A DNA stretch of 12,936 nucleotides. It comes from an archaeon (GTDB taxonomy: Archaea; Hydrothermarchaeota; Hydrothermarchaeia; Hydrothermarchaeales; Hydrothermarchaeaceae). The notes below the pieces were generated by a model. It saw only the letters and a list, made by a program, of their open reading frames with translations. It did not search any database and was not told the origin of the DNA. This document shows positions 12,357 to 12,936 of the stretch, one piece after another (within the stretch, counting starts at the first letter, position 1; each line of letters begins with the position of its first letter). Made by a program: the position numbers and the translations under genes. The DNA is taken from contig JAHJSX010000002.1 of the NCBI GenBank assembly GCA_018830205.1, positions 1 to 12,936 on the forward strand, in the 5' to 3' direction.

Positions 12357-12936
12357 ATGGCTCTGTTTGGGAAAAAGAAGGAGAAGGACGAGGGTGATGG
12401 GATTGAACTTCTCTCAGACGAAGAATACGATGCCGAAGCAGAGCTTCAAAAGCAGATTGTAGAAGAGACAAAGTACCTGGAGCGGATGGCTGCTGATGAG
12501 ACGGCCACAAAGGACGAAGAAAAAGGGATAAATCTTGACGAACTCCTCCTGAAGACAGAAAAAATCGAGGGGAGGCTTGCGTCGTTTGAAGAGGCAAAGG
12601 GGAGGATTGACGACAGGATTATGCGCGTTTCAGAGCAGGTTGGCGAAATCCGCAGCATGGTGCTTGAGCGTGAGAAATCTTTTGGTCTTCTTGAGGCCGA
12701 TTTCGAGATGATAAAGGACACGTTCGAGGACATAAAGCCAAGCGAATTTTCAAAGGAGCTCAATAAAAAAGAGCAGGCGATAATGGGAGTCAGCATGCGA
12801 GTCGAGAAAATGGAGGCCGTTTTAACGCGCCTCTCGGAGCAGGTAACTGAATTTAGGAAACTCCTGGACACAATAAAAAGCTTTGAGAACCTTGTCGAGG
12901 TCTCAAGGGAGGTCAACGAAAAAATCGCAGGTATTA
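12357..12936 (+). CDS. Acidic coiled-coil protein, partial (N-terminal 193 residues)
   Basis: The frame opens at ATG 12357 and runs off the right edge. It begins MALFGKKKEKDEG, then an acidic low-complexity segment (about 10-57), then long heptad-like helices from about residue 58 to the edge (for example LLLKTEKIEGRLASFEEAK and RLSEQVTEFRKLLDTIKS), broken by DIKPSEFS around 125-132. There is no signal peptide or membrane segment in the visible part. The style recalls archaeal coiled-coil accessory proteins such as the FlaC/ArlC archaellum component, but the match is impressionistic and no motif proves it. The start is supported by a TATA box at the leaderless distance; GAGGAT just before the ATG is too close to act as a normal ribosome site. 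Confidence 0.75.
   Translation, partial: MALFGKKKEKDEGDGIELLSDEEYDAEAELQKQIVEETKYLERMAADETATKDEEKGINLDELLLKTEKIEGRLASFEEAKGRIDDRIMRVSEQVGEIRSMVLEREKSFGLLEADFEMIKDTFEDIKPSEFSKELNKKEQAIMGVSMRVEKMEAVLTRLSEQVTEFRKLLDTIKSFENLVEVSREVNEKIAGI

Overview
The window looks like a compact archaeal chromosome segment. Evidence for archaea: a ribosomal protein L13e gene, which bacteria lack; TATA-like boxes 25-35 bp upstream of most transcript starts; several first genes whose start codon lies about 26-29 bp from the TATA centre with no Shine-Dalgarno (leaderless layout); separate PycA and PycB pyruvate carboxylase subunits; and a NOL1/NOP2/Sun-type RNA methyltransferase. The phylum cannot be fixed from this sequence. 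An eight-haem c-type cytochrome with a lipoprotein-like signal peptide implies an organism with an extracytoplasmic electron-transfer chain.

Left edge (1-1867): the start of a small ribbon-helix-helix-like regulator on the minus strand, with a perfect 12-bp palindrome at its promoter; an AT-rich stretch holding one poorly supported, probably degenerate small membrane ORF; then two tandem paralogous 'two-CW' cysteine-rich proteins, the second followed 10 nt later by a stand-alone receiver-domain response regulator. Positions 1868-3204 (plus strand) carry L13e, with an unusually long Lys/Ala/Pro-rich tail, followed by a polytopic membrane protein.

Positions 3249-5953 (minus strand) are the most unusual part: five tightly packed genes that I read as an uncharacterised membrane electron-transfer module. 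In transcription order they are a 4-TM protein with three histidines near its membrane segments, two tandem paralogous 3-TM proteins sharing a G-I-L-L-Y-x-I-x-H-x-G motif, a small soluble protein, and the octahaem cytochrome. The operon is divergent from a thioredoxin with a WCFPC active site, and the shared intergenic region carries two inverted repeats.

Positions 6407-9052 hold an RNA m5C methyltransferase, a CYTH-domain phosphatase/cyclase-like protein overlapping a 4-oxalocrotonate tautomerase-like protein, a metallophosphoesterase and a small cupin. Positions 9049-12263 (minus strand) are the pycB-pycA operon (carboxyltransferase/biotin-carrier subunit first, biotin carboxylase second), expected to make oxaloacetate from pyruvate. 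The right edge (12357-12936) is the N-terminal part of a long acidic coiled-coil protein that continues beyond the window. No RNA genes, insertion sequences or CRISPR arrays were seen.
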